Assembly: GCF_038024125.1 (NCBI RefSeq)
Contig: NZ_CP150662.1
Span: forward strand, 1,877,501-1,941,500
From: Polaribacter gangjinensis
GTDB taxonomy: Bacteria > Bacteroidota > Bacteroidia > Flavobacteriales > Flavobacteriaceae
Direction: 5' to 3'
DNA: 64,000 nucleotides
The position numbers were made by a program, and so were the translations under genes. Below, in pieces: positions 53,319 to 62,288 of this stretch. Each line of letters starts with the position of its first letter. Positions within the stretch are counted from its first letter, which is position 1. The notes beneath the pieces were generated by a model. The model did no database searches. It was not told where the DNA came from and saw only the letters and a program-made list of their open reading frames with translations.

Positions 53319-56300
53319 ATGAATGAATTTACGAAAATAACACAAAAGCTACATCAGTTTTCTCTAAAATTCTATACCAATGAATTGATTAGAGGTAGTA
53401 TTTTATTCCTTTCATTCGGAATTTTGTACTTGTTTTTTACACTTTTTGTTGAGTATTTTTTATGGCTACAACCAATTTCTAGAACCCTTTTATTTTGGAT
53501 TTTTATTTTCGTTGAACTTTTTTTACTCACTAAATTTATTCTATTTCCATTTTTTAAAATCGTTGGTTTAAAAAAAGGAATTTCATTCGAAGAAGCATCA
53601 AAAATTATTGGAAACCATTTTCCAGAAGTAGAAGACAAGTTGCTTAATATTTTACAATTGCAGCAACAATCCAATCAATCAGATTTATTGTTGGCGAGTA
53701 TTGATCAAAAATCGGCTGCTTTGCAACCCATTCCTTTTGCAAAAGCGATTGATTATTCAAAAAATAAAAAGTATTTAAAATACATTTTGATTCCAATTTT
53801 TATTTGGTTTTTAAGCTCAATTTCTGGAACAAATGGTGCACTTACTAAAAGTTTGGAGCGAGTTGTAAATTACAAAACCGTATATACACCTCCAGCTCCG
53901 TTTTCGTTTTTGTTGATTTCTAAAAACTTACAAGTTGTTCAAGGAAATGATGTAACAATCGCTTTTAAAATTGTGGGTTCTTTGCTTCCTGATGAAGTAA
54001 AAATTGTGTTCAATGACCAACAGTATTTTATGCAACAATCAGGAAATGCAACTTTTTTATACACTTTCTCTGATGTAAAAGAAAACATCGAATTTAATCT
54101 TGAAGCCAATGGAGTTAAATCTAATTCGTATCAAATTGACGTAATAAATGCTCCAATAATCAACAACATTTTTTTAGATATAAGCTATCCAAATTATATC
54201 GGAAAAAAGAATGAAACGATTCAAAATGCTGGAAATATTTCAGTTCCTGAAGGCACAAAAATCAATTGGAAAGTAAGCACTTCAAATACCGATAAAATTA
54301 CTTTTATTGAAAATAAACAGAAATCTAGTTTTTTGAAAACAACTCTAGATAATTTTCAATTTTCGAAAACAATTTCAAAGTCCTTCAACTATCAAATTTC
54401 TTCATCAAACAAAAATTTATCAGATTTCGAAAACCTACAATTTTCTGTAAATGTTATTTCTGATGAATTTCCAACAATTTCAGTAGTTTCAAATATTGAT
54501 AGTATTTCAAGAGGAACAGCTCAATTTGCTGGACAAATTTCTGATGATTATGGATTTAAAAAATTGCAATTGGTGTATTATGATGAAGCAAATTCACAAA
54601 TCAAAAAAATGATTGATATTCCAATTTCTGCTGATAATATTCAAACTTTTTTTTACCAATTTCCAAATGGAATAAACTTAGCTGAAGGAAAAAATTATGA
54701 ATTATTTTTTCAGATTTTTGATAATGATGGTGTAAATGGATCAAAAAAATCAACATCAAAAGTGTTTCAATATCGACAAAAATCATCTGATGAAATTGAA
54801 GAAGAATTGTTAATTGAACAAAAAAATACGATTCAGAATTTAGAAAAATCGGTTCAAACTCAAAAAAAAGAACAAAAGCAACTAGAAACTTTACAACAAG
54901 ATTTGCAACAAAAAAAGAATGCCAATTGGAATGATCAAAAAAAGATTGAAAATTTCATCAAACGTCAAGAGCAATACAAAGAAATGATGCAACGTCAAAC
55001 TGACAAATTGCAAGAAAATTTGGATGAAAAAAAGGAGCAAAATCAGTCTTTACAAGATAAAAAAGAAGCCTTAAAAGAACGTATCCAAGAATTGAAAAAT
55101 TCAGAAAAGCAACAAAAATTGTTGGATGAAATTCAGAAAATGGCTGAAAAACTCAACAAAGAAGATTTGGTTGAAAAAGCCAAAGAATTGGCGCAACAAA
55201 ACAAACAACAACAACGAAGTTTAGAAAAAACGTTGGAATTAGTGAAACGTTTTTATGTGGAGCAAAAAACTATGCAAATTGCATCAAAAGTTGAGGAACT
55301 TTCAAAAAAGCAAGAAGCTATTGCCAAAGATTCTACAAACGTAAATTCTAAGCAAAAAGAGATAAAAAAGGATTTTCAGGAAATTGAAAAAGAATTGGAA
55401 GAAGTAAAAAAGGACAATGAGAAATTAAAAGATCCAATGGAATTGCCAGATGTTGATGATGAAAGTGATAAAATCAATGAGGAATTAAAGAATGCTGAAG
55501 AAAATTTAGATAAAAAAGAATCTTCAAAAGCGAAAAAAAATCAGCAAAAAAGTGCTCAAAAAATGAAAGAAATGAGTTCTAAAATGCAAAAATCTTTGAT
55601 GGAAATGCAAGGAGAATCTATGGAAGAAAACATGGATGATTTGCGTAAAATTCTAGAAAACTTAGTAATTTTTTCATTGGAACAAGAAAATTTGATGAAA
55701 AAGTTCAATCAAATTTCTACTTCACATCCTGATTTTGGTACAGCCTTGAAAATGCAAAATGAAATAAAGAAATACTTTGAACATATTGATGATAGTTTGT
55801 ATGTGCTTTCAATGAGAGTTCCAACGATTTCAACAAAAATTCAAAATGACTTATCAACTGCGCATTATAATTTAGATCAATCCTTAGATAATTTTGCTGA
55901 AAACAGATTTTCTCAAGGAATTTCGAACCAACGTTATGTAATGACTGCCACCAATAATCTGTCAGATTATTTAAGCAATGTGTTGAATAACATGAAGCAA
56001 AATATGTCTATGCAAATGAAGCAAGGAAAAGGAAAATCATCAGATTTTAGTTTGCCAGATTTGATTAAAAAGCAAGAAGGTTTGTCAAAAAAGATGGAAG
56101 ATGGAATGAAAAAGGGAGATGAGAAGGGTAAGGGAAATGAATCTGGAGATGAAAAGGGAGATCAAAAAAATGGACAGAAAAACGGTCAAGGAGAAGGAAA
56201 TAAAAATGATGATTTAAATGGTGAATTGTATAAAATATTTAAACAACAAACCGAATTAAGACAACAATTGCAAGATGCAATCAATGAAAATGAATCTGAT

Positions 56301-56639
56301 AAACCTGGTGGAAATAATGCTAACAAAGCTTTAAAAACGATGGAAGAATTAGAAAATGAAATTCTTGAAAAAGGTTTTAATAAAGAGGTTTTGCAAAAAA
56401 TGCAACAACTAAACTATGAATTATTGAAGTTAGATAAAGCAGCGTTAAATCAAGGAAAAGAGAATAATAGAAAGTCAAACACCAACCAAATTATTAATGA
56501 GCGTAATAATTTGAAAGCGTTAGAATTTAAAAAGCAGTTTTACAATCAGATAGAAATATTAAATCGACAATCATTACCTTTGCAGCAATTATACAAAAAT
56601 AAAGTGCGAACGTATTTTTCTGAAGAAAAAAAACAATAA
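53319..56639 (+). CDS. DUF4175 domain-containing large membrane protein
   Basis: 1106 residues. Two or three membrane helices at the N-terminus (about 28-50, 55-78, 150-166), a beta-rich periplasmic-type region (about 170-490), then an unusually long charged coiled-coil (about 490-760) rich in Lys, Gln and Glu (QKKEQKQLETLQQDLQQKK), a helical domain, and a Gly/Lys/Asp-rich low-complexity linker around 925-965 (GDEKGKGNESGDEKGDQKNG). DUF4175 proteins occur across Bacteroidota, often near a MoxR/von Willebrand locus, but have no firm function. Followed by ybeY 2 bp later, one unit. Confidence 0.85.
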   Translation: MNEFTKITQKLHQFSLKFYTNELIRGSILFLSFGILYLFFTLFVEYFLWLQPISRTLLFWIFIFVELFLLTKFILFPFFKIVGLKKGISFEEASKIIGNHFPEVEDKLLNILQLQQQSNQSDLLLASIDQKSAALQPIPFAKAIDYSKNKKYLKYILIPIFIWFLSSISGTNGALTKSLERVVNYKTVYTPPAPFSFLLISKNLQVVQGNDVTIAFKIVGSLLPDEVKIVFNDQQYFMQQSGNATFLYTFSDVKENIEFNLEANGVKSNSYQIDVINAPIINNIFLDISYPNYIGKKNETIQNAGNISVPEGTKINWKVSTSNTDKITFIENKQKSSFLKTTLDNFQFSKTISKSFNYQISSSNKNLSDFENLQFSVNVISDEFPTISVVSNIDSISRGTAQFAGQISDDYGFKKLQLVYYDEANSQIKKMIDIPISADNIQTFFYQFPNGINLAEGKNYELFFQIFDNDGVNGSKKSTSKVFQYRQKSSDEIEEELLIEQKNTIQNLEKSVQTQKKEQKQLETLQQDLQQKKNANWNDQKKIENFIKRQEQYKEMMQRQTDKLQENLDEKKEQNQSLQDKKEALKERIQELKNSEKQQKLLDEIQKMAEKLNKEDLVEKAKELAQQNKQQQRSLEKTLELVKRFYVEQKTMQIASKVEELSKKQEAIAKDSTNVNSKQKEIKKDFQEIEKELEEVKKDNEKLKDPMELPDVDDESDKINEELKNAEENLDKKESSKAKKNQQKSAQKMKEMSSKMQKSLMEMQGESMEENMDDLRKILENLVIFSLEQENLMKKFNQISTSHPDFGTALKMQNEIKKYFEHIDDSLYVLSMRVPTISTKIQNDLSTAHYNLDQSLDNFAENRFSQGISNQRYVMTATNNLSDYLSNVLNNMKQNMSMQMKQGKGKSSDFSLPDLIKKQEGLSKKMEDGMKKGDEKGKGNESGDEKGDQKNGQKNGQGEGNKNDDLNGELYKIFKQQTELRQQLQDAINENESDKPGGNNANKALKTMEELENEILEKGFNKEVLQKMQQLNYELLKLDKAALNQGKENNRKSNTNQIINERNNLKALEFKKQFYNQIEILNRQSLPLQQLYKNKVRTYFSEEKKQ

Positions 56640-56641
56640 CA

Positions 56642-57055
56642 ATGACAACGTTTAATTACGAAACTGATTTTGAACTTTCTGATGAAGTTGCATTAGAAAC
56701 TTGGGTTGAAATGATAATTTCAAACAAAGGATTTGAACCTGGTGAAATCAATTTTATATTTTGTGATGATGAATATTTACATCGTTTAAATGTTGAGTTT
56801 TTACAACACGATACTTTAACGGATGTGATTAGTTTTGATAATTCTTTAGGAAAATTAATTTCAGGAGATATTTTTATTTCTGTTGAAAGAGTAAAAGAAA
56901 ATGCGTCAGATTTCAATGTTACTTTTGACGAAGAATTACACAGAGTAATGATTCATGGGATTTTGCATTTTTTGGGTTTTAAAGATAAAACTCCAGAAGA
57001 TGAAAAATTGATGAGACAAGAAGAAAATAACGCTTTGTCTTTATTAAACAATTGA
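56642..57055 (+). CDS. ybeY: Endoribonuclease YbeY (rRNA maturation)
   Basis: 137 residues. Conserved IHGILHFLGFKDK (104-116) supplies zinc ligands His105 and His109; the canonical third His (GYDH) is replaced by Lys-Asp-Lys (114-116), a change I associate with Bacteroidota YbeY. DTLTDVISFD (57-66) is the other signature. Needed for 16S rRNA 3'-end maturation and ribosome quality control. Tight spacing to the DUF4175 gene. Confidence 0.93.
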   Translation: MTTFNYETDFELSDEVALETWVEMIISNKGFEPGEINFIFCDDEYLHRLNVEFLQHDTLTDVISFDNSLGKLISGDIFISVERVKENASDFNVTFDEELHRVMIHGILHFLGFKDKTPEDEKLMRQEENNALSLLNN

Positions 57056-57076
57056 TATTCAATTAACTATAGTAAA

Positions 57077-57092
57077 CGTTTCACGTGAAACA
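57077..57092. promoter_or_regulatory. parS-like site upstream of mnmG
   Basis: CGTTTCACGTGAAACA matches the bacterial parS consensus TGTTNCACGTGAAACA at 15 of 16 positions, including a perfect 14-bp palindrome GTTTCACGTGAAAC. It ends 7 bp before the mnmG ATG. ParB would bind it and spread to organise the origin region. Confidence 0.75.
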
Positions 57093-57099
57093 TTAAAAA

Positions 57100-58977
57100 A
57101 TGAGTTTATTTACAACAACATATGATTTAATTGTAGTTGGAGGTGGTCACGCTGGAAGTGAGGCTGCAGCTGCATCAGCAAACATGGGCGCAAAAACATT
57201 ATTGATTACAATGAATTTGCAAAATATAGCTCAAATGAGTTGTAATCCTGCAATGGGAGGAATTGCAAAAGGACAAATTGTAAGAGAAATTGATGCTTTA
57301 GGAGGGTATAGTGGAATTGTAACTGACAAAACTGCTATACAATTTAAAATGCTCAACAAATCAAAAGGTCCTGCAATGTGGAGTCCAAGAGCGCAATCTG
57401 ACAGAATGCAATTCGCTGAATGTTGGAGAATGATGTTAGAACAAACAGAAAATTTAGATTTCTTTCAAGATTCTGTAAATGGATTGTTGTTTGAAGATGA
57501 TAGAATTGTTGGTGTTAAAACAGCTTTGGGAATTGAAATTAAAGCAAAAGCTGTTGTAATTACTGCTGGGACTTTTTTAAATGGATTGATTCATATCGGT
57601 GAAAAAACATTTGGTGGAGGTAGAGCAGGAGAGAGTTCTTCAACAGGAATTACAGAAGATTTAGTTAAAAAAGGATTTGAGGCAGGAAGAATGAAAACAG
57701 GAACGCCACCAAGAGTTGATGGTCGTTCTTTAGATTATTCAAAAATGGAAGAACAACCAGGAGATGAATTTCCTGTAAAGTTTTCTTATTTGCCAACCAC
57801 AAAACCATTAACAGAACAACGTTCTTGTTATTTGACTTATACCAATCAAAAAGTACATGATTTATTACGCGAAGGTTTTGATCGTTCGCCAATGTTTAAT
57901 GGTCGAATTCAATCTACAGGACCAAGATATTGTCCTTCTGTAGAAGATAAAATCAATCGTTTTGCATCTAAAGAAAGACATCAAATTTTTGTTGAGCCTG
58001 AAGGTTGGAATACGGTTGAAATTTATGTGAATGGTTTTTCAACATCGCTTCCTGAAGATATTCAAGACAAAGCAATCAGAGCTATTGAAGGTTTTGAAAA
58101 CGTAAAGTTTTTCAGATATGGCTATGCAATTGAATATGATTATTTTCCCCCAACACAATTGACACATTCTTTAGAAACTAAGTTGATTAAAAACTTGTTT
58201 TTTGCGGGTCAAATAAATGGAACAACAGGTTATGAAGAAGCTGCTGCTCAGGGTTTGATGGCGGGAATAAATGCCGCTTTAAAAGTTCAAGAAAAAGAAC
58301 CTTTTATCCTAAAAAGAAACGAAGCTTATATTGGAGTTTTGATTGATGATTTAATTACAAAAGGCACAGAAGAGCCATACAGAATGTTTACATCAAGAGC
58401 TGAATATCGTACGTTGTTGCGCCAAGACAATGCTGATTTACGACTCACACCAAAAGGTTTTGAAATTGGTTTAGCGTCAAAAGAACGAATGGAAAGAGTT
58501 TTGGAAAAGCAACGCAAAACAGATTTATTGATTTCTTTTTTAGAGAATACGAGCGTAAAACCGGAAGAGGTAAATCCTATTTTAGCCGCTAAAGAATTGG
58601 CATTGGTTTCTCAATCTTTAAAGCTCTTTAAAATTGCGACAAGGCCTCAATTAGCTTTTGATGATTTATTAGTGATTTCGTCTTTAAAACAATTTATAGA
58701 TGATAATTTCATTGATGCAGAAATTATTGAACAAGCCGAAATTCATTTGAAATATTCTGGATATATTGACAAGGAAAAAAACAATGCGGATAAATTAAAC
58801 AGATTAGAAAATGTGTTAATTCCGTCAAGTTTTGATTATCATAAACTACATAGTTTATCAATTGAAGCAAGACAAAAATTAACTAAAATTAAACCAACTT
58901 CCATTTCGCAAGCAAGTAGAATCAGTGGTGTTTCACCAAGTGATATTTCTGTTTTATTAGTGTATATGGGAAGATAA
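57100..58977 (+). CDS. mnmG: tRNA uridine-5-carboxymethylaminomethyl modification enzyme MnmG
   Basis: 625 residues. N-terminal FAD fold VVGGGHAGSEAAAASANMG (about 12-30), family signatures SCNPAMGGIAKGQIVREIDALGG and FNGRIQSTGPRYCPSVEDK, and a C-terminal helical domain that grips tRNA and MnmE. With MnmE it adds the carboxymethylaminomethyl group to the wobble uridine of certain tRNAs. Formerly gidA, classically origin-proximal. Flanked by parS-like palindromes 7 bp upstream and 19 bp downstream. Confidence 0.97.
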   Translation: MSLFTTTYDLIVVGGGHAGSEAAAASANMGAKTLLITMNLQNIAQMSCNPAMGGIAKGQIVREIDALGGYSGIVTDKTAIQFKMLNKSKGPAMWSPRAQSDRMQFAECWRMMLEQTENLDFFQDSVNGLLFEDDRIVGVKTALGIEIKAKAVVITAGTFLNGLIHIGEKTFGGGRAGESSSTGITEDLVKKGFEAGRMKTGTPPRVDGRSLDYSKMEEQPGDEFPVKFSYLPTTKPLTEQRSCYLTYTNQKVHDLLREGFDRSPMFNGRIQSTGPRYCPSVEDKINRFASKERHQIFVEPEGWNTVEIYVNGFSTSLPEDIQDKAIRAIEGFENVKFFRYGYAIEYDYFPPTQLTHSLETKLIKNLFFAGQINGTTGYEEAAAQGLMAGINAALKVQEKEPFILKRNEAYIGVLIDDLITKGTEEPYRMFTSRAEYRTLLRQDNADLRLTPKGFEIGLASKERMERVLEKQRKTDLLISFLENTSVKPEEVNPILAAKELALVSQSLKLFKIATRPQLAFDDLLVISSLKQFIDDNFIDAEIIEQAEIHLKYSGYIDKEKNNADKLNRLENVLIPSSFDYHKLHSLSIEARQKLTKIKPTSISQASRISGVSPSDISVLLVYMGR

Positions 58978-58996
58978 TTTTCCGGAATTTTTAAAA

Positions 58997-59012
58997 TGTT
59001 CCACGAGGAACA
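58997..59012. promoter_or_regulatory. Second parS-like site downstream of mnmG
   Basis: TGTTCCACGAGGAACA has 14 of 16 matches to TGTTNCACGTGAAACA and is a palindrome with arms TGTTCC/GGAACA. Only 1 base separates it from the symmetric parS variant TGTTCCACGTGGAACA. It lies 11 bp before the next ATG. Function inferred. Confidence 0.6.
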
Positions 59013-59023
59013 TTTCCAAAAAA

Positions 59024-59881
59024 ATGAAAAAACAATCTGATTTTTATAGCGATTTAGAACCCTTTTTACAATGTAAAGATCATACAGTTTCGCAAGAATT
59101 GTATGATGTAAAAAGAAATAAAACCTATGATATGTTGGTTACTTATCCTGTTCCTAAAAAGTTAGAAGATTATTACAAGAGCGAAAATTACATTTCTCAT
59201 ACAGACAGTAAAAAAAGTTTTTTTGATAAAATTTATCAATTTGTAAAGAATTTTACAGTTAAAAAAAAAGTTGATTTAATCAATTCTTTTGGATTTGAAA
59301 ACAAAACAATTTTAGATATTGGAGCAGGAACAGGCGATTTTTTAAAAGTTTGTTTGCAGAATAATTGGAATGTTTTTGGAACAGAACCCAATCAACAAGC
59401 AAGAGAAGTTGCAGTCAAAAAAGGAATTCTTCTGCATGAAAATGTAGCTGATTTTTCAAACCAAAAATTTGATGTTATAACGCTTTGGCATGTTTTGGAA
59501 CATGTAGAAAATTTATCAGAATTTATTTCTCAATTGAATAATTTGCTTTCTGAAAATGGAAAACTAATTATTGCTGTTCCAAATTATAAAAGTGATGATG
59601 CAAAGTATTATAGAGAGTTTTGGGCCGCTTTTGATGTGCCAAGACATTTATGGCATTTTTCGCAACAATCTATTTCTAAAATTTTTACAACTGAAAATTT
59701 CATTGTAGAAAAAACGCTTCCTATGAAGTTTGATTCTTTTTATGTTTCGATGTTAAGTGAAAAATACAAAAAAGGGAAAATGAATTTTTTGAATGGTTTT
59801 TGGCGAGGTTTTGTTTCTAATTGGAAAGCTCGCTCAACTTCTGAGTACTCTTCTCTGATTTACATCATAAAAAAGAGCTAA
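59024..59881 (+). CDS. Class I SAM-dependent methyltransferase (Methyltransf_23 type)
   Basis: 285 residues. N-terminal segment with CKDHTVSQELYDVKRN, then SAM motif I ILDIGAGTGDFLK (about 95-107), motif II FGTEPNQQA, and ITLWHVLEHVENL, the WHVLEH signature of the family seen near O-antigen or lipid genes. Followed by DVPRHLWHFS, typical for this group. Acceptor unknown. Cytoplasmic. Confidence 0.85.
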   Translation: MKKQSDFYSDLEPFLQCKDHTVSQELYDVKRNKTYDMLVTYPVPKKLEDYYKSENYISHTDSKKSFFDKIYQFVKNFTVKKKVDLINSFGFENKTILDIGAGTGDFLKVCLQNNWNVFGTEPNQQAREVAVKKGILLHENVADFSNQKFDVITLWHVLEHVENLSEFISQLNNLLSENGKLIIAVPNYKSDDAKYYREFWAAFDVPRHLWHFSQQSISKIFTTENFIVEKTLPMKFDSFYVSMLSEKYKKGKMNFLNGFWRGFVSNWKARSTSEYSSLIYIIKKS

Positions 59882-60023
59882 AACAAATTTAAAACGATTT
59901 AATTGTGGTTAAATTTAAAAATCAAGTAAACGTATTCGGGTTTTTTAAAAGCGTCTTAAAACGTCTTATTTTGGCTTGAATTTTATAAGAAATTCTTATA
60001 GCAATATTTTGTTGATATAAGTT

Positions 60024-60422
60024 TTAGTTATGTAATAAAAAAACTCCAAAAACGGTCAAAATAAAATAAACTGTTAAAGACATAGCACCTGCATAATCTT
60101 TTGCCAAACGTTGACCAATCAATAAAAAAATCAAGGTAATTGCACAAAGTTCAATTCCTAAAAGAGCCATTTCTTTTTCGCCTGAATGATACAATTGATA
60201 GATTCCTATACTCATTAAAATTGTGGCAACAATTTCAATCAATAAAATGATTCCTAATAAAACAGGCACATTATTTTTGAGAGGTGAATTTTTAAAATGT
60301 TCATTTATAAATGAAACATTTCCTTTCCAATCCAATAATTTATCAATTCCTGATTGTAAAAAAGTAACAATCAAAAAAAGCAATATTAAAATCTCTGTTG
60401 GATAATCACTAAATAATTTCAT
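60024..60422 (-). CDS. DoxX-like small membrane protein
   Basis: 132 residues with four hydrophobic segments (about 10-26, 50-70, 85-103, 110-130), inner membrane. FLQSGIDKLLDWKGN near the N-terminus is the DoxX-type motif. Role uncertain, possibly redox-linked. Last gene of a tight leftward unit (6 bp gap). Confidence 0.7.
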   Translation of the reverse strand: MKLFSDYPTEILILLFLIVTFLQSGIDKLLDWKGNVSFINEHFKNSPLKNNVPVLLGIILLIEIVATILMSIGIYQLYHSGEKEMALLGIELCAITLIFLLIGQRLAKDYAGAMSLTVYFILTVFGVFLLHN

Positions 60423-60428
60423 AATTTT

Positions 60429-60818
60429 TTATTTGAATAAATTTTCATCAATAGGTTCCCAAAGTTCAATTTTGTTCCCATCATTGTCTAAAATCCAACC
60501 GAATTTTCCGTACTCAAATTCTTGAATTTCGCCTAAGATAGTTACGCCTTCTTTTTTTAATTCTTTAAGCAATTCAACTAAATTTTCAACTCGGTAATTG
60601 AACATGAATTCTTTTTTAGAAGGTTCAAAATGAGTTGATTTTTCTGAGAATGGAGACCATTGAGTTGTGCCTAAATTTCCAGAATCATCTTTCCATTTAA
60701 ATGTGCAGCCCCATTCATCCGTGTTAAAACCTAAGTGTTTTTGATACCAATCTTTTGTGGCATTTACATCTTTTGTTTTAAAAAATAATCCGCCAATTCC
60801 AGTAACTCTTTTTTTCAT
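60429..60818 (-). CDS. VOC-family (glyoxalase/bleomycin-resistance) protein
   Basis: 129 residues, one double beta-alpha-beta-beta-beta unit: GIGGLFFKTKDVNATKDWYQKHLGF and EYGKFGWILDNDGNKIELWEP with the metal-binding Glu. Probably a metal-dependent dioxygenase/isomerase-like fold or a binding protein; substrate unknown. 4 bp after the DUF1801 gene. Confidence 0.85.
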   Translation of the reverse strand: MKKRVTGIGGLFFKTKDVNATKDWYQKHLGFNTDEWGCTFKWKDDSGNLGTTQWSPFSEKSTHFEPSKKEFMFNYRVENLVELLKELKKEGVTILGEIQEFEYGKFGWILDNDGNKIELWEPIDENLFK

Positions 60819-60822
60819 AAAT

Positions 60823-61278
60823 TTATTTTTTCATGGTATTTTCATAAATAGAAATCCATTCATCAACAGCTATTTTTTGAACTAATTCTTCTAATATTTC
60901 AAAAGGAATAGCTGCTTCATTTTTAAAACGGATACAACTTTTTCCTATATCTAATTTCTTTGAAAATTGTTTGGAATATTCAGTTACAAACCAATCATAC
61001 ACATCTTTTTTTGCATACAATCCCATATGATACATATTCACAGAATTTTTCTGAGAAGCAATACTCATAAATGGCAATGGTTCTTTAGGATTACAATGAT
61101 AGCCATTTGGATAAATTTTGTGGGGAACAAAATACCCAATCATTCCATATTGCATTCCTTCTTCAAATCCCTTTGGAAGGTTGTTTAAAATAGAATTTCT
61201 TAGTTTTTCTATGATTATTTTTCTTTCATCAGTTAATTCCGAAATATAATCATCTACTGTATTCGCTTTTGAAGTCAT
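60823..61278 (-). CDS. DUF1801 domain-containing protein
   Basis: 151 residues, cytoplasmic. Typical DUF1801: TVDDYISELTDERKIIIEKLRNSI, EEGMQYGMIGYFVPHK and LPFMSIASQKNSVNMYHMGLY, KSCIRFK. The fold is related to YdhG-like proteins; biochemical role unknown. In the unit with the neighbouring dehydrogenase gene (6 bp) and VOC gene (4 bp). Confidence 0.85.
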   Translation of the reverse strand: MTSKANTVDDYISELTDERKIIIEKLRNSILNNLPKGFEEGMQYGMIGYFVPHKIYPNGYHCNPKEPLPFMSIASQKNSVNMYHMGLYAKKDVYDWFVTEYSKQFSKKLDIGKSCIRFKNEAAIPFEILEELVQKIAVDEWISIYENTMKK

Positions 61279-61284
61279 AAGACG

Positions 61285-62229
61285 TTAATTTTTTATGAAT
61301 ATATTTTTGATTTTATCGACAATAGTTTGTGCCAATTTTTCATGACTTTCTACTGTCCAGCCTGCAATATGAGGTGTTAAAATTACGTTTTCAGCATTAA
61401 TTAAATATTGAAAAGCTTCTGGGATATTTTCATCAGAAAAAAAGTTTTCAAATGAAGTTTTTTCATATTCCAAAACATCTAATCCTGCACCTAAAATTTT
61501 CCCTGATTGTAATGCTTTTACCAAATCAGTAGTTATAACTGCAGAACCTCTTGCTGTATTTAATAACCAAAAATTATGATGAAATTGATTGATAAAACTT
61601 TCACAAATCATTTTTTTTGTATCTGAAGTTTGTGGTGTATGTAAACTTACAACTGTCGCCTTTTCTTGCAGTTCAGCTAAAGAAACTTGCCTACAATTTT
61701 CATCACCAACATTGGGTTTGATATCATAACAAATCACTTCTACATCAAAACCTTTTAGTTTTTTTGCAAAGGATTTTCCCATGTTTCCATAGCCAATGAT
61801 ACCTATAGTTTTTCCATCCAACTCAATTCCACGATTTTGCTCACGTTGCCAAATGCCATTTTTCACTTCAGAATTTGCTTTATTTAGCTTATTAAAAAGC
61901 GATAATAACATTCCTAAGGTATGTTCTCCAACAGCATTTCTGTTGCCTTCAGGAGCAGCAATGAGATGAATCTTTTTTGATGATGCAAATTCACAATCAA
62001 TATTTTCTAAACCTGCGCCAACTCTACCAATAAATTTGAGGTTTGTTGCCTTTTCTAAAAAAGTTTTGTCAATTGAAAATCGACTTCTAATGATTATGCC
62101 ATCATATAAATGAATTTTAGCTTCAATATCACTTTTTGACGAAGTATAATCTTCTTCATTTTCAAAACCAAAATCATTCAATTGGTTGATTAATAATGAG
62201 TTATTGGTGTCTAAGTGAAGAATTTTCAT
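61285..62229 (-). CDS. D-2-hydroxyacid dehydrogenase (SerA-like)
   Basis: 314 residues, catalytic plus Rossmann domains, no ACT domain. NAD motif IGIIGYGNMGKSFAKK (about 145-160), substrate Arg in LLNTARGSAV, then a late catalytic His in LTPHIAGWTVES. Oxidises a 2-hydroxyacid with NAD, perhaps 3-phosphoglycerate-like or D-lactate-like acids; which one cannot be told. First gene after panB in the same direction (59 bp gap that holds a repeat). Confidence 0.85.
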   Translation of the reverse strand: MKILHLDTNNSLLINQLNDFGFENEEDYTSSKSDIEAKIHLYDGIIIRSRFSIDKTFLEKATNLKFIGRVGAGLENIDCEFASSKKIHLIAAPEGNRNAVGEHTLGMLLSLFNKLNKANSEVKNGIWQREQNRGIELDGKTIGIIGYGNMGKSFAKKLKGFDVEVICYDIKPNVGDENCRQVSLAELQEKATVVSLHTPQTSDTKKMICESFINQFHHNFWLLNTARGSAVITTDLVKALQSGKILGAGLDVLEYEKTSFENFFSDENIPEAFQYLINAENVILTPHIAGWTVESHEKLAQTIVDKIKNIFIKN

Positions 62230-62254
62230 TGTAATAAATAGTTGTAACTGATTC

Positions 62255-62288
62255 TGTTCCTTCCCTTTGGGAAGGTTAGGATGGGCTT
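62255..62288. repeat. Interspersed palindromic repeat (CCTTCCCTTTGGGAAGG)
   Basis: Perfect palindrome CCTTCCC-TTT-GGGAAGG (62259-62275) followed by TTAGGATGGGC. I recall the same sequence as a common intergenic repeat in Flavobacteriaceae. It ends at the panB stop; no T-run follows, so it is not a good terminator. Confidence 0.65.

Noticed and set aside
59882..60023. Possible small RNA or tRNA between methyltransferase and DoxX-like gene
   Set aside because: No cloverleaf, TTCRA arm or hairpin with T-run; only AT-rich spacer with repeated cgtctta.
62259..62275. panB terminator
   Set aside because: The palindrome is not followed by a T-run in the leftward direction; better read as an interspersed repeat.
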